Below, in pieces: positions 41,915 to 50,769 of a stretch of 64,000 nucleotides of DNA (within the stretch, counting starts at the first letter, position 1; each line of letters begins with the position of its first letter). The position numbers and the translations under genes were made by a program. The notes under the pieces were generated by a model that was not told where the DNA came from, did no database searches, and worked only from the letters and a program-made list of their open reading frames with translations. The DNA is from Bacteriovorax sp037444575 (GTDB lineage: Bacteria; Bdellovibrionota; Bacteriovoracia; Bacteriovoracales; Bacteriovoracaceae), in contig JBBIME010000015.1 of NCBI GenBank assembly GCA_037444575.1, positions 1 through 64,000 on the forward strand, written 5' to 3'.

Positions 41915-42376
41915 GTGAGTGTTCAAATTAAAAAAATATTGTCGGGGAGAAAGCGGTTTATAAAAACCGCTCCTCTTAAAAATAAAGAAGAGTGGGGCCA
42001 CGAGCTCCTTCTTTTAAGGGATCTTCTTACCCTTCAATCCAACTTCCAAGTTGTAGGCTCCAAGGTTTATCTTGAGGTCCAAAGCTTTGATCAGCTATCC
42101 CTAATGCTGGAGGTTGTAGGTGTCCCGCTCAATCCCGATCAAAAGACTCTGACAATTCTCGACCAGGAGGCCAGTGAGGTTTTGGTCTATGAATTTGCGA
42201 ATCTAGATCTCTTTAATCTCGATTTTGAAGCTTTAATGGATACTGCCAAGGCAATTTCAAAGGGTATTGATGCTAGAGAGGGGAAGCTTAGTTCGGTTTT
42301 TCACATTGTCTTTGACAATGAAAAAATAGAGCTTCATTTTTTTAGGCAAAAAGATTATATTCAAAATCTACCGTAG
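41915..42376 (+). CDS. Unknown small protein between plsB-like gene and infC
   Basis: A 153-residue soluble protein beginning at a GTG one base after the acyltransferase stop, without a clear ribosome site. Predicted mixed alpha/beta: LLLLRDLLTLQSN, VYLEVQSFDQLSLMLEVVG, FHIVFDNEKIELHFF. No motif is recognised. Coupled translation with the gene before it is likely from the spacing. Confidence 0.55.
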   Translation: MSVQIKKILSGRKRFIKTAPLKNKEEWGHELLLLRDLLTLQSNFQVVGSKVYLEVQSFDQLSLMLEVVGVPLNPDQKTLTILDQEASEVLVYEFANLDLFNLDFEALMDTAKAISKGIDAREGKLSSVFHIVFDNEKIELHFFRQKDYIQNLP

Positions 42377-42406
42377 TAACTTAAGGGCCAATGGCGGTCC
42401 AAACAC

Positions 42407-43057
42407 GTGGGGTTAATTATCAAAGACAATCAGAATCCAGGCCAATTCCAAAGATCTTCTCAGTTTAGTTCTAACAAACATTCAGGTCCAAGAGTTAACG
42501 AACAAATCAGAATCCCTGAGTGTCGTTTACTAGGTGATGATGGACATCAATACGGTGTTGTTTCAATGTCTGAAGCGAGAAGAATTTCTGATGAAGTAGG
42601 TCTCGATCTCGTCGAAGTAAGCCCTACAGCTCAACCACCAGTTGTTAAGCTTATCGACTACGGAAAATACAAGTACGAGCTTCAGAAAAAGGCCCAAGAA
42701 GCTAAAAAGAAGCAAGTTGTCATTCAATTAAAAGAAGTTCAATTTAAGCCAAATATTGACGTTGGTGACTTGAAAACTAAGCTTAACCACTGTCAAAAGT
42801 TTATCGACGATGGTGATAAAATTAAATGCTCTATGCAATTCCGTGGTCGCGAAATGGCGTACCGCGACGCAGGGATGGAAAAATTCAAAGCAATCATTGC
42901 CCAGATCGTTGAAATGGGTGCAATTGTTGAATCTGAGCCAAAAATGATGGGGAACCGAATTATTGCCATTTTAGCTTCAACTAAAAAGCCAGTTAAGGGA
43001 CCTAAGAAAGAAGAAGATCATAAAGCTGATCCTAAAGCTGAAGCTAAAAAAGCTTAA
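42407..43057 (+). CDS. infC: Translation initiation factor IF-3
   Basis: About 212 residues. RVNEQIRIPECRLLGDDGHQ, SEARRISDEVGLDLVEVSP, PVVKLIDYGKYKYE, the linker QLKEVQFKPNIDVGDLKTK and MQFRGREMAYRDAGM are the N and C domains of IF-3. The C terminus has an added Lys/Asp tail (KKPVKGPKKEED). The true start is uncertain: the GTG at 42407 is open, but GGGG at 42409-42412 would place the start at ATC 42419 (six-base spacing) or ATT 42416. Rare ATT/ATC starts are well known for infC and its autoregulation. It precedes rpmI and rplT, as in most bacteria. Confidence 0.92.
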   Translation: MGLIIKDNQNPGQFQRSSQFSSNKHSGPRVNEQIRIPECRLLGDDGHQYGVVSMSEARRISDEVGLDLVEVSPTAQPPVVKLIDYGKYKYELQKKAQEAKKKQVVIQLKEVQFKPNIDVGDLKTKLNHCQKFIDDGDKIKCSMQFRGREMAYRDAGMEKFKAIIAQIVEMGAIVESEPKMMGNRIIAILASTKKPVKGPKKEEDHKADPKAEAKKA

Positions 43058-43212
43058 TCTGTTAGGATTTTTTAAGAATCTTGAAAATACTAAGGAATTT
43101 CTTTTACAAAGCCCTAGATTCTTGATAATTATACCAGCTCGAAAACTAATTTACGTTTTTTAATAAAACTTTGTTTTAGATAATTAAATTTAATGATTAC
43201 TGGAGACATCCC

Positions 43213-43413
43213 ATGCCTAAAATGAAAACAAGAAAATCAGCTGCTAAGAGATATAGCGTAACTGGTACTGGAAAAGTAAAAAGAAGCAAATGTGGTCTTA
43301 GACATAAACTTGAGCACAAAAGCACAAAAGTTAAAAACAGAGCAGGCGGACCAGCTCTAGTTCACCAAGCTGAGCACGAAAAAGTAAGAAGAATGTTACC
43401 ATACGCTTTTTAG
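43213..43413 (+). CDS. rpmI: Ribosomal protein L35
   Basis: A 66-residue basic protein with MPKMKTRKSAAKRYSVTGTGKVKRSK and LEHKSTKVKNR, the L35 signature, at full length. GGAG lies upstream of the ATG. The 155-base leader after infC contains a possible stem AAGAATC/GATTCTT (43074-43080, 43117-43123), which could take part in L20 autoregulation, as in other bacteria, though I did not find the L20 site itself. Confidence 0.95.
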   Translation: MPKMKTRKSAAKRYSVTGTGKVKRSKCGLRHKLEHKSTKVKNRAGGPALVHQAEHEKVRRMLPYAF

Positions 43414-43509
43414 TCACCAGAAAGTTAAGAAGAAAGTTAAAAAATAAATCGACAGAAGTTTGGGCCTAAGAGTGATGAACCCCCAAATATCGTTATACAG
43501 GAGTAGAAA

Positions 43510-43857
43510 ATGGCACGCGTAAGAAGAGGATTTAAAGCTAGAAGAAGAAGAAACAAAGTTTTGAAACTTGCAAAAGGTTTCCACTTTGACAGAAGAACAA
43601 AATATAAGCATACAGCAGAGACAGTTAAACGCGCTCTTCACTACGCTTACATCGGAAGACGTCTTCTTAAGAGAGATATGAGAAAACTATGGGTAGTGAG
43701 AATTGCAGCTGCTGCAAGAACTCTTGATACTTCATACTCAAAATTTATTGGTGCACTTAAAGCAAATGGCGTTAATCTTAACAGAAAAATGCTTGCTGAA
43801 ATCGCAGCTACAGACTTTGCTGGATTCACAGCAATTAAAAACTCTCTTAAAAAATAA
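43510..43857 (+). CDS. rplT: Ribosomal protein L20
   Basis: A 115-residue basic protein with MARVRRGFKARRRRNKVLKLAKG, RRLLKRDMRKLWVVRIAAA and the SKFIGALKANGVNLNRKMLAEIA tail of L20. AGGAG precedes the ATG. It is essential for 50S assembly and in many bacteria represses this operon. It follows rpmI by 96 bases and ends before a strong bidirectional terminator. Confidence 0.95.
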   Translation: MARVRRGFKARRRRNKVLKLAKGFHFDRRTKYKHTAETVKRALHYAYIGRRLLKRDMRKLWVVRIAAAARTLDTSYSKFIGALKANGVNLNRKMLAEIAATDFAGFTAIKNSLKK

Positions 43858-43880
43858 TTTCGAATTGAAATTTATGAAAT

Positions 43881-43908
43881 AAAAAAGCCTCCTAATGGAG
43901 GCTTTTTT
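43881..43908. terminator. Bidirectional terminator after rplT
   Basis: A twelve-base-pair stem, AAAAAAGCCTCC/GGAGGCTTTTTT (43881-43892 and 43897-43908), with loop TAAT. It ends the infC-rpmI-rplT operon and, on the other strand, the converging exported-protein gene. Confidence 0.9.
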
Positions 43909-44849
43909 TATTTTGCTATACCTGTCGCATTTTCAAATGCTCGATAATTGTCCTGTCCACCAGGAAGATACAATTTTGGATTATCTCTCCAGACAGTGTT
44001 AATGATCTCATTGTTGTTATTGTATGCATTGCTAAGGCATTGTTTTAGACTCTGTATTTTAGAGCACAATGTAGGAATTGTGACTTGGTCGACACCATCA
44101 CGATTTTGGTGCGCATACGCTCTTAAGTTAAGAAGACCGGTCTTTAGCAATGGCTCCAGTTGTTTTTCACAACTTCCTTCTTTAAGGTCAGTATGCAGTT
44201 TGCCATCTAGCATCTTATCGAGTTTTTTTCTGTCGGATACCATCTCAAATGAAACTTTCGCCATCGATTTAAGAAGAGAGCCGACTTCTTCTGAGTTTTC
44301 TGGAGAATTCTGATTGTTATTGCAAGCATCGTTATAAGTATCAATTCGGCTTGCGATTTTAGAGAAATTTATTTTGGCATTATCATTCATTAATCCAGCG
44401 TCCTGTAAATTTCCTTCAAACTCGATAATGCTTGCAAATAAAATTCGATTTGAGCTGCTACCATCGCTAAATTGATCAGCGTAGGCAGAGCTAATTAAAG
44501 AAATGCTTTCCAGTAAGCTAACTTTTTTTGTGTGTTTATCAAGCTCTTTAATGTCTTTGTATCGAACAGGTGTTCCATTTAATAGAAAGGTTTTTGAAAG
44601 GAACATAGGGATATTAAATTCTACGATGCTATTGTCTTTAGAAATTGTGTAGAACTGATCCTTGCGTGTTATTTCTGGAAGCTCTCCGCGTTTCTTATTG
44701 TAAGAGTTAACAGCTTCGTTGAAGGAAATGACAATCTCACTTGAAACGAAATTTGAGATATTTTTATCAATATTCTTATCAGCATATGGATTTTCAAATG
44801 CAAAAGAGTTGGCGCTTAAAACCAGTAAAAAAGATAATACTCTAATCAT
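43908..44849 (-). CDS. Exported protein of unknown function
   Basis: A 313-residue protein with a signal peptide (MIRVLSFLLVLSANSFAF) when started at the ATG at 44849, which has GGGTGG five bases upstream; an in-frame GTG nine bases earlier is less likely. The mature part is helical, with six Cys in the C-terminal half in spaced positions (DACNNN, GSCEKQ, TLCSK, KQCLSN), so disulfides are probable. No family recognised. Its stop touches the rplT terminator. Confidence 0.65.
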   Translation of the reverse strand: MIRVLSFLLVLSANSFAFENPYADKNIDKNISNFVSSEIVISFNEAVNSYNKKRGELPEITRKDQFYTISKDNSIVEFNIPMFLSKTFLLNGTPVRYKDIKELDKHTKKVSLLESISLISSAYADQFSDGSSSNRILFASIIEFEGNLQDAGLMNDNAKINFSKIASRIDTYNDACNNNQNSPENSEEVGSLLKSMAKVSFEMVSDRKKLDKMLDGKLHTDLKEGSCEKQLEPLLKTGLLNLRAYAHQNRDGVDQVTIPTLCSKIQSLKQCLSNAYNNNNEIINTVWRDNPKLYLPGGQDNYRAFENATGIAK

Positions 44850-44970
44850 TAAAACCACCCGGTGAACACTTGCTTGATATTTATAAATAATAAATCTTTT
44901 TTATTAATTCTAAAACTTTAAAGCATTCCTAAATAATGCGCATTGAAATATTCATAGGTTACCTTTAGAT

Positions 44971-45888
44971 CTAGATCCCGCTTTTAGCCTCAAAAAGTGG
45001 TCTCTCAATGGATTTATACCATTTCGGCCCAGCATAGCTTGGAATGCTGGCATCGTGTTCATAGGTTAATTTACCGTTTAAGTAATGTCGGCATTTCCCG
45101 TTGGCATTTAATTCAACAATTCCCTTAACGGGTGTTCCTTCCGGAGCAGAAAGAGCACTTTGTCTGGCCTGTATAGCGCCCAAGTAATTTTGATTATTCA
45201 AATAGAGAGAGCGAATTTTATTGGTGTCAAAAGTTTTAAGAGCTCTTTGAGTAGAAACATAATATGGGGCCATTATCGAAGAGTAATTATTCTCATGGCA
45301 GAGACCTAAAAAGTGTCCCATCTCGTGCACGAGAACAGTCGGAAGATCATAGCTTATGATTGAATTCCCATTCATTGAAAACTGAGAGCCAAAATCGCGA
45401 TAGTTCACAATGATATCAGCATGGGTTAGATCAACATAATTTCCAAGAGTAGGATCATTTCTTAATATGCCATAGTACTGAGTAATGGCCAATGCTCCAG
45501 AGCTTACTTCCGGAAACCAGGTATGAGATTTATAAATTCCTAATTCGTTGTCGCGAAAACCACCAAGTGAGCTCGACCCGGTAGTTGCTGCTATAGCAAA
45601 GGGAACTTGAAATAGTGTTATTGTTGGAGTGACGGCATCATTCCAAACTTTGGCCATTTGTTCGAGTGGGTTTAATCCATTCACCAAATCAGCGTTAGTA
45701 AAGTCACCACTAAATTCTGAAGACATTTTTAAGTTTAAGGGAGTTGAAAGATTGGTCCACTTCCCAATTGTACAAGAACCCGGAAGGATATTTGGCCTTG
45801 CCGAAGAACTCTGAGTGCCTGAAGAGCTTGATGGCTTACAGGAGGTGATAAAGAGAGTTAATAGAGCAATTCCAATGAAGTTTCTCAT
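44971..45888 (-). CDS. Zinc-dependent metalloprotease lipoprotein (matrixin-like)
   Basis: A 305-residue protein with lipobox ITSC (Cys17), then Ser-rich linker. LVHEMGHFLGLCHE gives the extended zinc motif HExxHxxGxxH, and SSIMAPYY just after is the Met-turn, so it is a metzincin, most like M10-type matrixins. It should be a surface or periplasmic protease on a lipid anchor. Such enzymes suit a predatory or scavenging lifestyle. No separate propeptide Cys switch was recognised. Confidence 0.82.
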   Translation of the reverse strand: MRNFIGIALLTLFITSCKPSSSSGTQSSSARPNILPGSCTIGKWTNLSTPLNLKMSSEFSGDFTNADLVNGLNPLEQMAKVWNDAVTPTITLFQVPFAIAATTGSSSLGGFRDNELGIYKSHTWFPEVSSGALAITQYYGILRNDPTLGNYVDLTHADIIVNYRDFGSQFSMNGNSIISYDLPTVLVHEMGHFLGLCHENNYSSIMAPYYVSTQRALKTFDTNKIRSLYLNNQNYLGAIQARQSALSAPEGTPVKGIVELNANGKCRHYLNGKLTYEHDASIPSYAGPKWYKSIERPLFEAKSGI

Positions 45889-45933
45889 TACTCTATTATC
45901 GGACTGAAAAGGAGGAAAATTAGGGTGATTTAG

Positions 45934-45956
45934 GGGGAAAACAAAGTGTTTTCCCC
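45934..45956 (-). terminator. Probable terminator after transaldolase gene
   Basis: A nine-base-pair perfect stem, GGGGAAAAC/GTTTTCCCC (45934-45942, 45948-45956), with loop AAAGT lies just after the stop of the minus-strand transaldolase gene. The T-tract downstream is weak, so strength is uncertain. Confidence 0.5.
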
Positions 45957-45966
45957 AATGCTTTAA

Positions 45967-46614
45967 TTACTTTGAGTTAGCTTTCTTGTGGTCAGCGAGG
46001 AAAGTCTCTAAACCTTTATCAGTTAGAGGGTGCTTATAAAGTGATTTGACAACAGATAGAGGCATTGTCCCTACATCAGCGCCTAAAAGAGCAGCTTCTC
46101 TTACATGGGCAGCATGGCGAATAGAGGCAGCAAGGATTTTAGTCGTAAATCCGTAATTGTCATAAAGAGCTCTAATTTCAGAAAGAAGGTCATTACCACT
46201 GTGACCGACATCATCTAGGCGACCAACAAATGGAGAGATATATGTTGCCCCAGCTTTGGCCGCAAGAAGGGCCTGATTTACAGAAAAGCATAGAGTGACG
46301 TTTGTTTTAATGTTCTTTTTAGAAAAGTACTTACAAGCGCTGATTCCGGCTTCAGTAAGGGGGAGTTTAATAACTACATTCTTATGCATTTTAGCTAGAT
46401 CTTCACCTTCTTTAATCATTCCCTCTAGATCAGTGGCGATGACTTCAGCTGAAATTGGCCCGTCGATAATCTCGCAAATTTCTTTGATAACATCAACTTG
46501 GCTACGTCCTGTCTTGGCGATGAGGGAAGGGTTAGTCGTTACACCATCAATAATACCCAACTGAGCTGCTTCTCTAATTTCTGAAACGATCCCAGTATCT
46601 AGAAAAAATTCCAT
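45967..46614 (-). CDS. tal: Short transaldolase / fructose-6-phosphate aldolase family
   Basis: A 215-residue class I aldolase of the short transaldolase (TalC/FSA) group: MEFFLDTGIVSEIREA, GVTTNPSLIAKTG, Schiff-base Lys in VVIKLPLT, NVTLCFSVNQAL, FVGRLDDVGHSG and LGADVGTMP. It would transfer a dihydroxyacetone unit in the pentose phosphate pathway or cleave fructose 6-phosphate. AAGGAG precedes the ATG. Transaldolase is more likely than FSA because organisms of this group usually have no other tal, but that cannot be seen here. Confidence 0.88.
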   Translation of the reverse strand: MEFFLDTGIVSEIREAAQLGIIDGVTTNPSLIAKTGRSQVDVIKEICEIIDGPISAEVIATDLEGMIKEGEDLAKMHKNVVIKLPLTEAGISACKYFSKKNIKTNVTLCFSVNQALLAAKAGATYISPFVGRLDDVGHSGNDLLSEIRALYDNYGFTTKILAASIRHAAHVREAALLGADVGTMPLSVVKSLYKHPLTDKGLETFLADHKKANSK

Positions 46615-46713
46615 TTTGTTCTCCTTAAAAGAGGTGATTTAAAAAGTTTCCTAAAAGGTACAAGGTTGGACATTCTTCATCAAGTTTTTCCTAGTATTAG
46701 GCGAGGTGAAAAA

Positions 46714-47562
46714 ATGGGTTATACTAAAAGTATGATATTTTGTAGATGGAGCTTTGCTCTAAAGTTTATTTTGGGAATTTTGATGGTCGCTGCAGTGCCT
46801 GCGCATTCGGCCAATAGTTCTTTAAAACTTCAAAAAGAAACACTCAAAATTGATCCAGATTCTTTTTACGATACAAAATTTGATTACTCTAAATTCTCGG
46901 GGAGAGTGACAGACCGGGATGCCACCACTTCGATCGTTAAGGTTTCCAGCGAAAACAAAAATGCAAAATTTTTTCGCGCAGGGGATTTAGTAGAGTTTAA
47001 AATTCAAAATAGTAAGGACAGTGAGTATTGCCAAGGGTTCGTTCGAAGTATCGAAGAAAATTATTTTGTCATGTTCGTAAAAGATCTCTTTCCATGTTTT
47101 CCAAAAGAAGAATATTTCAGAAGAGGGACTGCGCTCATTATGAGATCTGAAAAACTTGCAATGAGAGTTCGCGAGGCTTCTGTTTATCGCGCGAGCCTAA
47201 TGAATAAGAAAAAAGATTTTATGGTTCAACTCAATGGCATCAACCAAGACGTGTGGAATTTTGAAGAGAAAAAAATTCAAGTGGCCGCAGACTACGATCA
47301 GCAAATCGCAGAAATTGAAAAACAGAAGGCACGTGCCTTAGATCAACTTCTGACTCAAAAAAATGATCAAATAAAGCTTCAGCGAGAGCTTGCTTATCGT
47401 TTGGATAATATCGATAAAGAATTAACTTTCTACAGAATCGAAAAGCAGGAATTACTGTTTGATCGATGGCATCTTGATCATGATCTTGGCTATCCTGTTT
47501 ATGATAGGCCTGAAGAAGTTCGCCCGAGAAGAGCAAGTGGCGAGCCGACTATAGACCAATAA
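46714..47562 (+). CDS. Exported coiled-coil protein, unknown
   Basis: A 282-residue protein started at the ATG at 46714 (AGGTG upstream; the earlier in-frame TTG lacks a site). It has a signal segment (about 12-32, cleavage near AHSA), a small beta-rich domain (about 55-140, FRAGDLVEFKI, CQGFVRSIEENYFVMFVKD) and a long coiled coil (about 160-245, RYDQQIAEIEKQKARALDQL-like heptads) before an Arg-rich tail. It looks like a periplasmic spacer or adaptor, but the family is unknown. Confidence 0.65.
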   Translation: MGYTKSMIFCRWSFALKFILGILMVAAVPAHSANSSLKLQKETLKIDPDSFYDTKFDYSKFSGRVTDRDATTSIVKVSSENKNAKFFRAGDLVEFKIQNSKDSEYCQGFVRSIEENYFVMFVKDLFPCFPKEEYFRRGTALIMRSEKLAMRVREASVYRASLMNKKKDFMVQLNGINQDVWNFEEKKIQVAADYDQQIAEIEKQKARALDQLLTQKNDQIKLQRELAYRLDNIDKELTFYRIEKQELLFDRWHLDHDLGYPVYDRPEEVRPRRASGEPTIDQ

Positions 47563-47593
47563 ATTACTAATGAATTTTATCCATTGGAAAGGC

Positions 47594-47618
47594 AAAAAAA
47601 AGGGCCCTTTCGGACCCT
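47594..47618 (-). terminator. Terminator of the Xer-like gene
   Basis: A stem AGGGCCC/GGACCCT (47601-47607, 47612-47618) with one C-A mismatch and loop TTTC. On the minus strand it is followed by a run of eight T. It ends the Xer-like gene and can also stop the plus-strand gene, though that side has few T. Confidence 0.65.
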
Positions 47619-47629
47619 CTTAAAACTGC

Positions 47630-48691
47630 TTAATGCTTTTTATAATTTGTGAAGATGTCTTCCAAAATGTCTTCGTTATAAAGGAAGTTTGGAGCATGCT
47701 CTAGGTATAATTTAAGATCATACGATGGAGCTAGACCTAACCACTCTTTAATAAGAGTTACATTTTTTTGCTGTTGAATCCATTTAAAGATACACGCCTG
47801 ACGAAGAGATTTTGGAGTCAGAGTGATCATTAGTTTATTTCTGTAGTCTTCGAAAATAATTTCAATACCTCTGGCCGATAATCCACCAGAAATAATTCTG
47901 TATGGGTTAGCGTAGAAGAGAAGATTATCAAAGCTGATTTGAGATTTTTGTTTCATCTCTTCTAAGATCACTAAGTAATCAGCGTAAACTTTTTCAAAAA
48001 TTTTAGGAAGAGCTACTGTATAAGCATCTCTTTTTGGATGATGAATAAGAACACGTGGTTCATCACCGTTCGTTGAGATTGTGATGTCTTTGATAGAAAG
48101 TTCAGAAAGATCTGAAACTTTTAATCCTGCTCCAAAGATCAAAAGAAATAGAATTTGATTTCTTTTGCTTAGAAGTTCTTGAATTTTATCTTGTGAGTGA
48201 GACTCTTCAACTAAAAAAGTCCAAAGAGTTTTTACGTCAATAAAAGGAGTTGGTCTTGGGATATCTAAAAACTTAGGAGAAGTTGGAAGCTTTCTCACAG
48301 GGTTGCTTGAAACTAATCCTTTATTTAGAAGGAAATCAAAAAAGATTCTTAGCGCCTGAACACGACGGCGACGAGAGTTGTCTGAAGAATATTTTTTCTC
48401 CAGGTATTGCCCGTAATTTGTCACTAATGTTTGATCAAATTTAGTTACTTCAATAGAAGAGTATTCAGAGTTTAGATAGTAGTTAAAACAATCTAAATCT
48501 GTTTTGTAGTTTTTTAATGTATTTTGGCTTTTCCCCTGAGCGCGAAGATTTGAATAGAACTCTTGTTCTAGTGCCATTAGATCTGGAGCTAGAGCAGAGT
48601 GCTTAATCTCTGTTGCCTTTGTAGTAGCAGGAACTACAGGGATGATTGGAGTAACTGTCTGTGTGTGGGGTTGTTGTGTGAGTGTGTTCAT
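47630..48691 (-). CDS. XerC/D-like tyrosine-recombinase-family protein with substituted active site
   Basis: A 353-residue protein. After a low-complexity N-terminal stretch (about 1-38) comes a SAM-like core-binding domain (SQNTLKNYKTDL, RRRRVQALRIFFDFLLNKG) and a C-terminal catalytic-type domain. The box I Arg of GLRVSEL is Lys191 in GLKVSDL. Box II HxLR is PKSLRQ, so His is Lys294 while Arg297 stays. The LGH His is Leu320, nine residues before the retained Tyr329 (KLYLEH). Three of six residues of the RKHRHY set are changed, so cleavage is doubtful. Either it is a non-catalytic DNA-binding paralogue or it uses an altered mechanism. No partner gene lies nearby. Confidence 0.75.
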   Translation of the reverse strand: MNTLTQQPHTQTVTPIIPVVPATTKATEIKHSALAPDLMALEQEFYSNLRAQGKSQNTLKNYKTDLDCFNYYLNSEYSSIEVTKFDQTLVTNYGQYLEKKYSSDNSRRRRVQALRIFFDFLLNKGLVSSNPVRKLPTSPKFLDIPRPTPFIDVKTLWTFLVEESHSQDKIQELLSKRNQILFLLIFGAGLKVSDLSELSIKDITISTNGDEPRVLIHHPKRDAYTVALPKIFEKVYADYLVILEEMKQKSQISFDNLLFYANPYRIISGGLSARGIEIIFEDYRNKLMITLTPKSLRQACIFKWIQQQKNVTLIKEWLGLAPSYDLKLYLEHAPNFLYNEDILEDIFTNYKKH

Positions 48692-48897
48692 ATTATCTTT
48701 TTTTCTCTCTTTTATTGAGGAGAAAGGCCTTATGAGACCTTAACCCTTCCATTGTTTTTGTTGTGGAGAAGACTAATTTCAAAGCTTTAGGTGGGCGATA
48801 GTATCCCACTAAGTAAAATAGTACAACTTAAAAAGTCATCCTTGATTACCTTTACGAGGAGTGCTAAAACCAGCCCCGCCGTAACAATTTAATATTA

Positions 48898-49755
48898 GTG
48901 AGCAAGCCAGTGCAAGAGACGACCTTTAATTCACCATATCAGAGAAATGGGAGCGATGATTTCGCAAGTGTCCATTTATGGCTTGATGCACTTTACTCAC
49001 AAGCGTCACAAAAAAATCTGCTCGAAAATTTAGAAAATCAGAGCATGACAAAATTTTCATCCATCAAAAAATTAGAATCTCATATAGAATACGTCTTTAA
49101 GAAAAAAGAATTTTTAATAAACGCTCTTACTCAATCCACATTCTGTCACGAGTTTAGAGATCTTTCTCTTTCTTCCAACGAAAGATTGGAATTTTTGGGA
49201 GACTCTCTCGTCAATTTTATTGTGGCAAAAATTCTTTTTAAACGTTTTCCAAATGCCAATGAAGGTGACCTCTCAAAACTTCGAGGCGCTCTTGTTAACG
49301 AGCACTCACTTTCAAAATTAGCAATGAGTATTTCTTTAGGCGAGAATCTTTTGCTTGGAAAAGGTGAGCACAAAAATAAAGGACAGAATAAAGAGTCGCT
49401 GCTTGCTGATGCCTTTGAGGCACTCTGTGCAGCCATCTATTTCGATAGCAATGAAGAGACAGTTCAATTAGAAAAATCCTTCATGGCAATCATTGATAAG
49501 TATGAGGCAGCTACTGGTAAAAACTTTTTTGCCTTTGAGAATCTAGAACTTTTCGATAGTAAAACGCAGTTGCAAGAATTGAGTATGGCCCTTTTTCAAA
49601 TTCATCCAACATATAAATCAGCTGAAATAAAAAATGGATTTAGTGTTGAGTTGTGGATTGGAAATAAGAAGTTAGCTGAGGCCCAGGGGCCTTCTAAGAA
49701 AAAATTAGAAAAAGAATTAGCACGTATCGTGCTAGATGAAAAACTGTATCAATAA
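48898..49755 (+). CDS. rnc: Ribonuclease III
   Basis: A double-strand-specific RNase. NERLEFLGDSLVNFI and ESLLADAFEALCAAIYFD hold the acidic metal site, FLKRFP-like and GDLSKLRGALVNEHSL sit between, and a dsRNA-binding domain ends the protein (DSKTQLQELSMALFQIHP, AEAQGPSKKKLEKELA). The GTG at 48898 gives 285 residues with about 50 extra at the N terminus; an ATG at 49045 would give the usual 236. Neither has a clear ribosome site, so the start is unsure. It is followed by era in 30 bases, the common rnc-era pair. Confidence 0.9.
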   Translation: MSKPVQETTFNSPYQRNGSDDFASVHLWLDALYSQASQKNLLENLENQSMTKFSSIKKLESHIEYVFKKKEFLINALTQSTFCHEFRDLSLSSNERLEFLGDSLVNFIVAKILFKRFPNANEGDLSKLRGALVNEHSLSKLAMSISLGENLLLGKGEHKNKGQNKESLLADAFEALCAAIYFDSNEETVQLEKSFMAIIDKYEAATGKNFFAFENLELFDSKTQLQELSMALFQIHPTYKSAEIKNGFSVELWIGNKKLAEAQGPSKKKLEKELARIVLDEKLYQ

Positions 49756-49785
49756 CTTTGATATTTTAACAGCAAGGAGACGAGA

Positions 49786-50757
49786 ATGTTATTAGAAGAC
49801 CAACACCCGCACAACAAAGCAATCATGGTTGCCGTTTTAGGAGCTCCAAATGTTGGAAAGAGTTCCCTTATCAATGTTCTTTTAGGAACAGATCTAAGTG
49901 TTGTGACAAACAAACCTCAAACAACTAGAAATAAATTCCACTGTGTTTTCACAGTAGATCGCACTGAAGTTGTCATGGTAGATACTCCGGGTCTTCATAA
50001 ATCAAGCCAGGAATTCAACAAGAGACTAAATGAACAAGCACGCGAAGGAACAGAAGGAGCGGATTTAAATCTTCTTCTAATCGATATTAGTCGCGATATC
50101 ATGGGACAATTTTCTGAGTTCAAAGAAAATATTGATTTAGAGCTTGGACCTACATGGGTTGTGTTTACCAAATCTGACAAAATTGAAAACGCAGAAAATC
50201 TTCCATTAAAAGAAGTAGTAGAAAAAGCGCGTGAAATTCTTCCAAGTTTAGAAAAATATTTTTTAATTTCAAACAAAGAAGGAACAAATATTCACGAATT
50301 AACAGGTGCAATTTGTGACAGAGCTGAGTCGGGGCCACATCTTTATCCAAATGGGGATGTCTCTAACAAAAATCAAAGATTTTTTGTTACAGAGTATATT
50401 CGCGAGCAAGCGTTTGAACTTTTAAAAGATGAAGTTCCTTATGAAGTAGCAGTTGTTATCGACGAGTACAAAGAAGTTAAAGGAAAGACTGATCCTGAGT
50501 CTTATGAATCGCATATTTCAGCTTCAATCCTTGTCAATCGCCCAAGCCAAAGAGCAATCGTTATTGGTTCAAGCGGTTCAATGATTAAAGAAATTGGTAT
50601 TCGTTCTCGTAAAAAAATTGAAGTTATGACTGGAGGCCCTGTTCATTTAAACCTCCACGTTAAAGTTTCGCCAAAATGGTTTAAAAATAATTTTGTCCTG
50701 GAAGAAATCGGGCTTCCAAGAGCAAAAGATTCCGCACGCGTGTGGCGAAAGAAATAA
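49786..50757 (+). CDS. era: GTPase Era
   Basis: A 323-residue protein for 16S rRNA maturation and 30S assembly. G1 GAPNVGKSS, G2 KPQTTRNKF, G3 DTPGLHK, G4 TKSD and the C-terminal KH domain (IVIGSSGSMIKEIG with the GxxG loop GSSG, then RKKIEVMTGGPVHLNLHVKV) are complete. AGGAG lies upstream. It follows rnc and is 12 bases before der, all GTPase or RNA-processing genes of ribosome assembly. Confidence 0.95.
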   Translation: MLLEDQHPHNKAIMVAVLGAPNVGKSSLINVLLGTDLSVVTNKPQTTRNKFHCVFTVDRTEVVMVDTPGLHKSSQEFNKRLNEQAREGTEGADLNLLLIDISRDIMGQFSEFKENIDLELGPTWVVFTKSDKIENAENLPLKEVVEKAREILPSLEKYFLISNKEGTNIHELTGAICDRAESGPHLYPNGDVSNKNQRFFVTEYIREQAFELLKDEVPYEVAVVIDEYKEVKGKTDPESYESHISASILVNRPSQRAIVIGSSGSMIKEIGIRSRKKIEVMTGGPVHLNLHVKVSPKWFKNNFVLEEIGLPRAKDSARVWRKK

Positions 50758-50769
50758 GAGGCGCAATTT

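Noticed and set aside
42391..42450. ATG at 42391 as start of a small leader peptide before infC
   Set aside because: It runs out of frame into infC for a short distance with no ribosome site and no conserved sequence.
47240..47536. Minus-strand open frame under the coiled-coil gene
   Set aside because: It is antisense to a well-supported coiled-coil coding frame and has no start signal.
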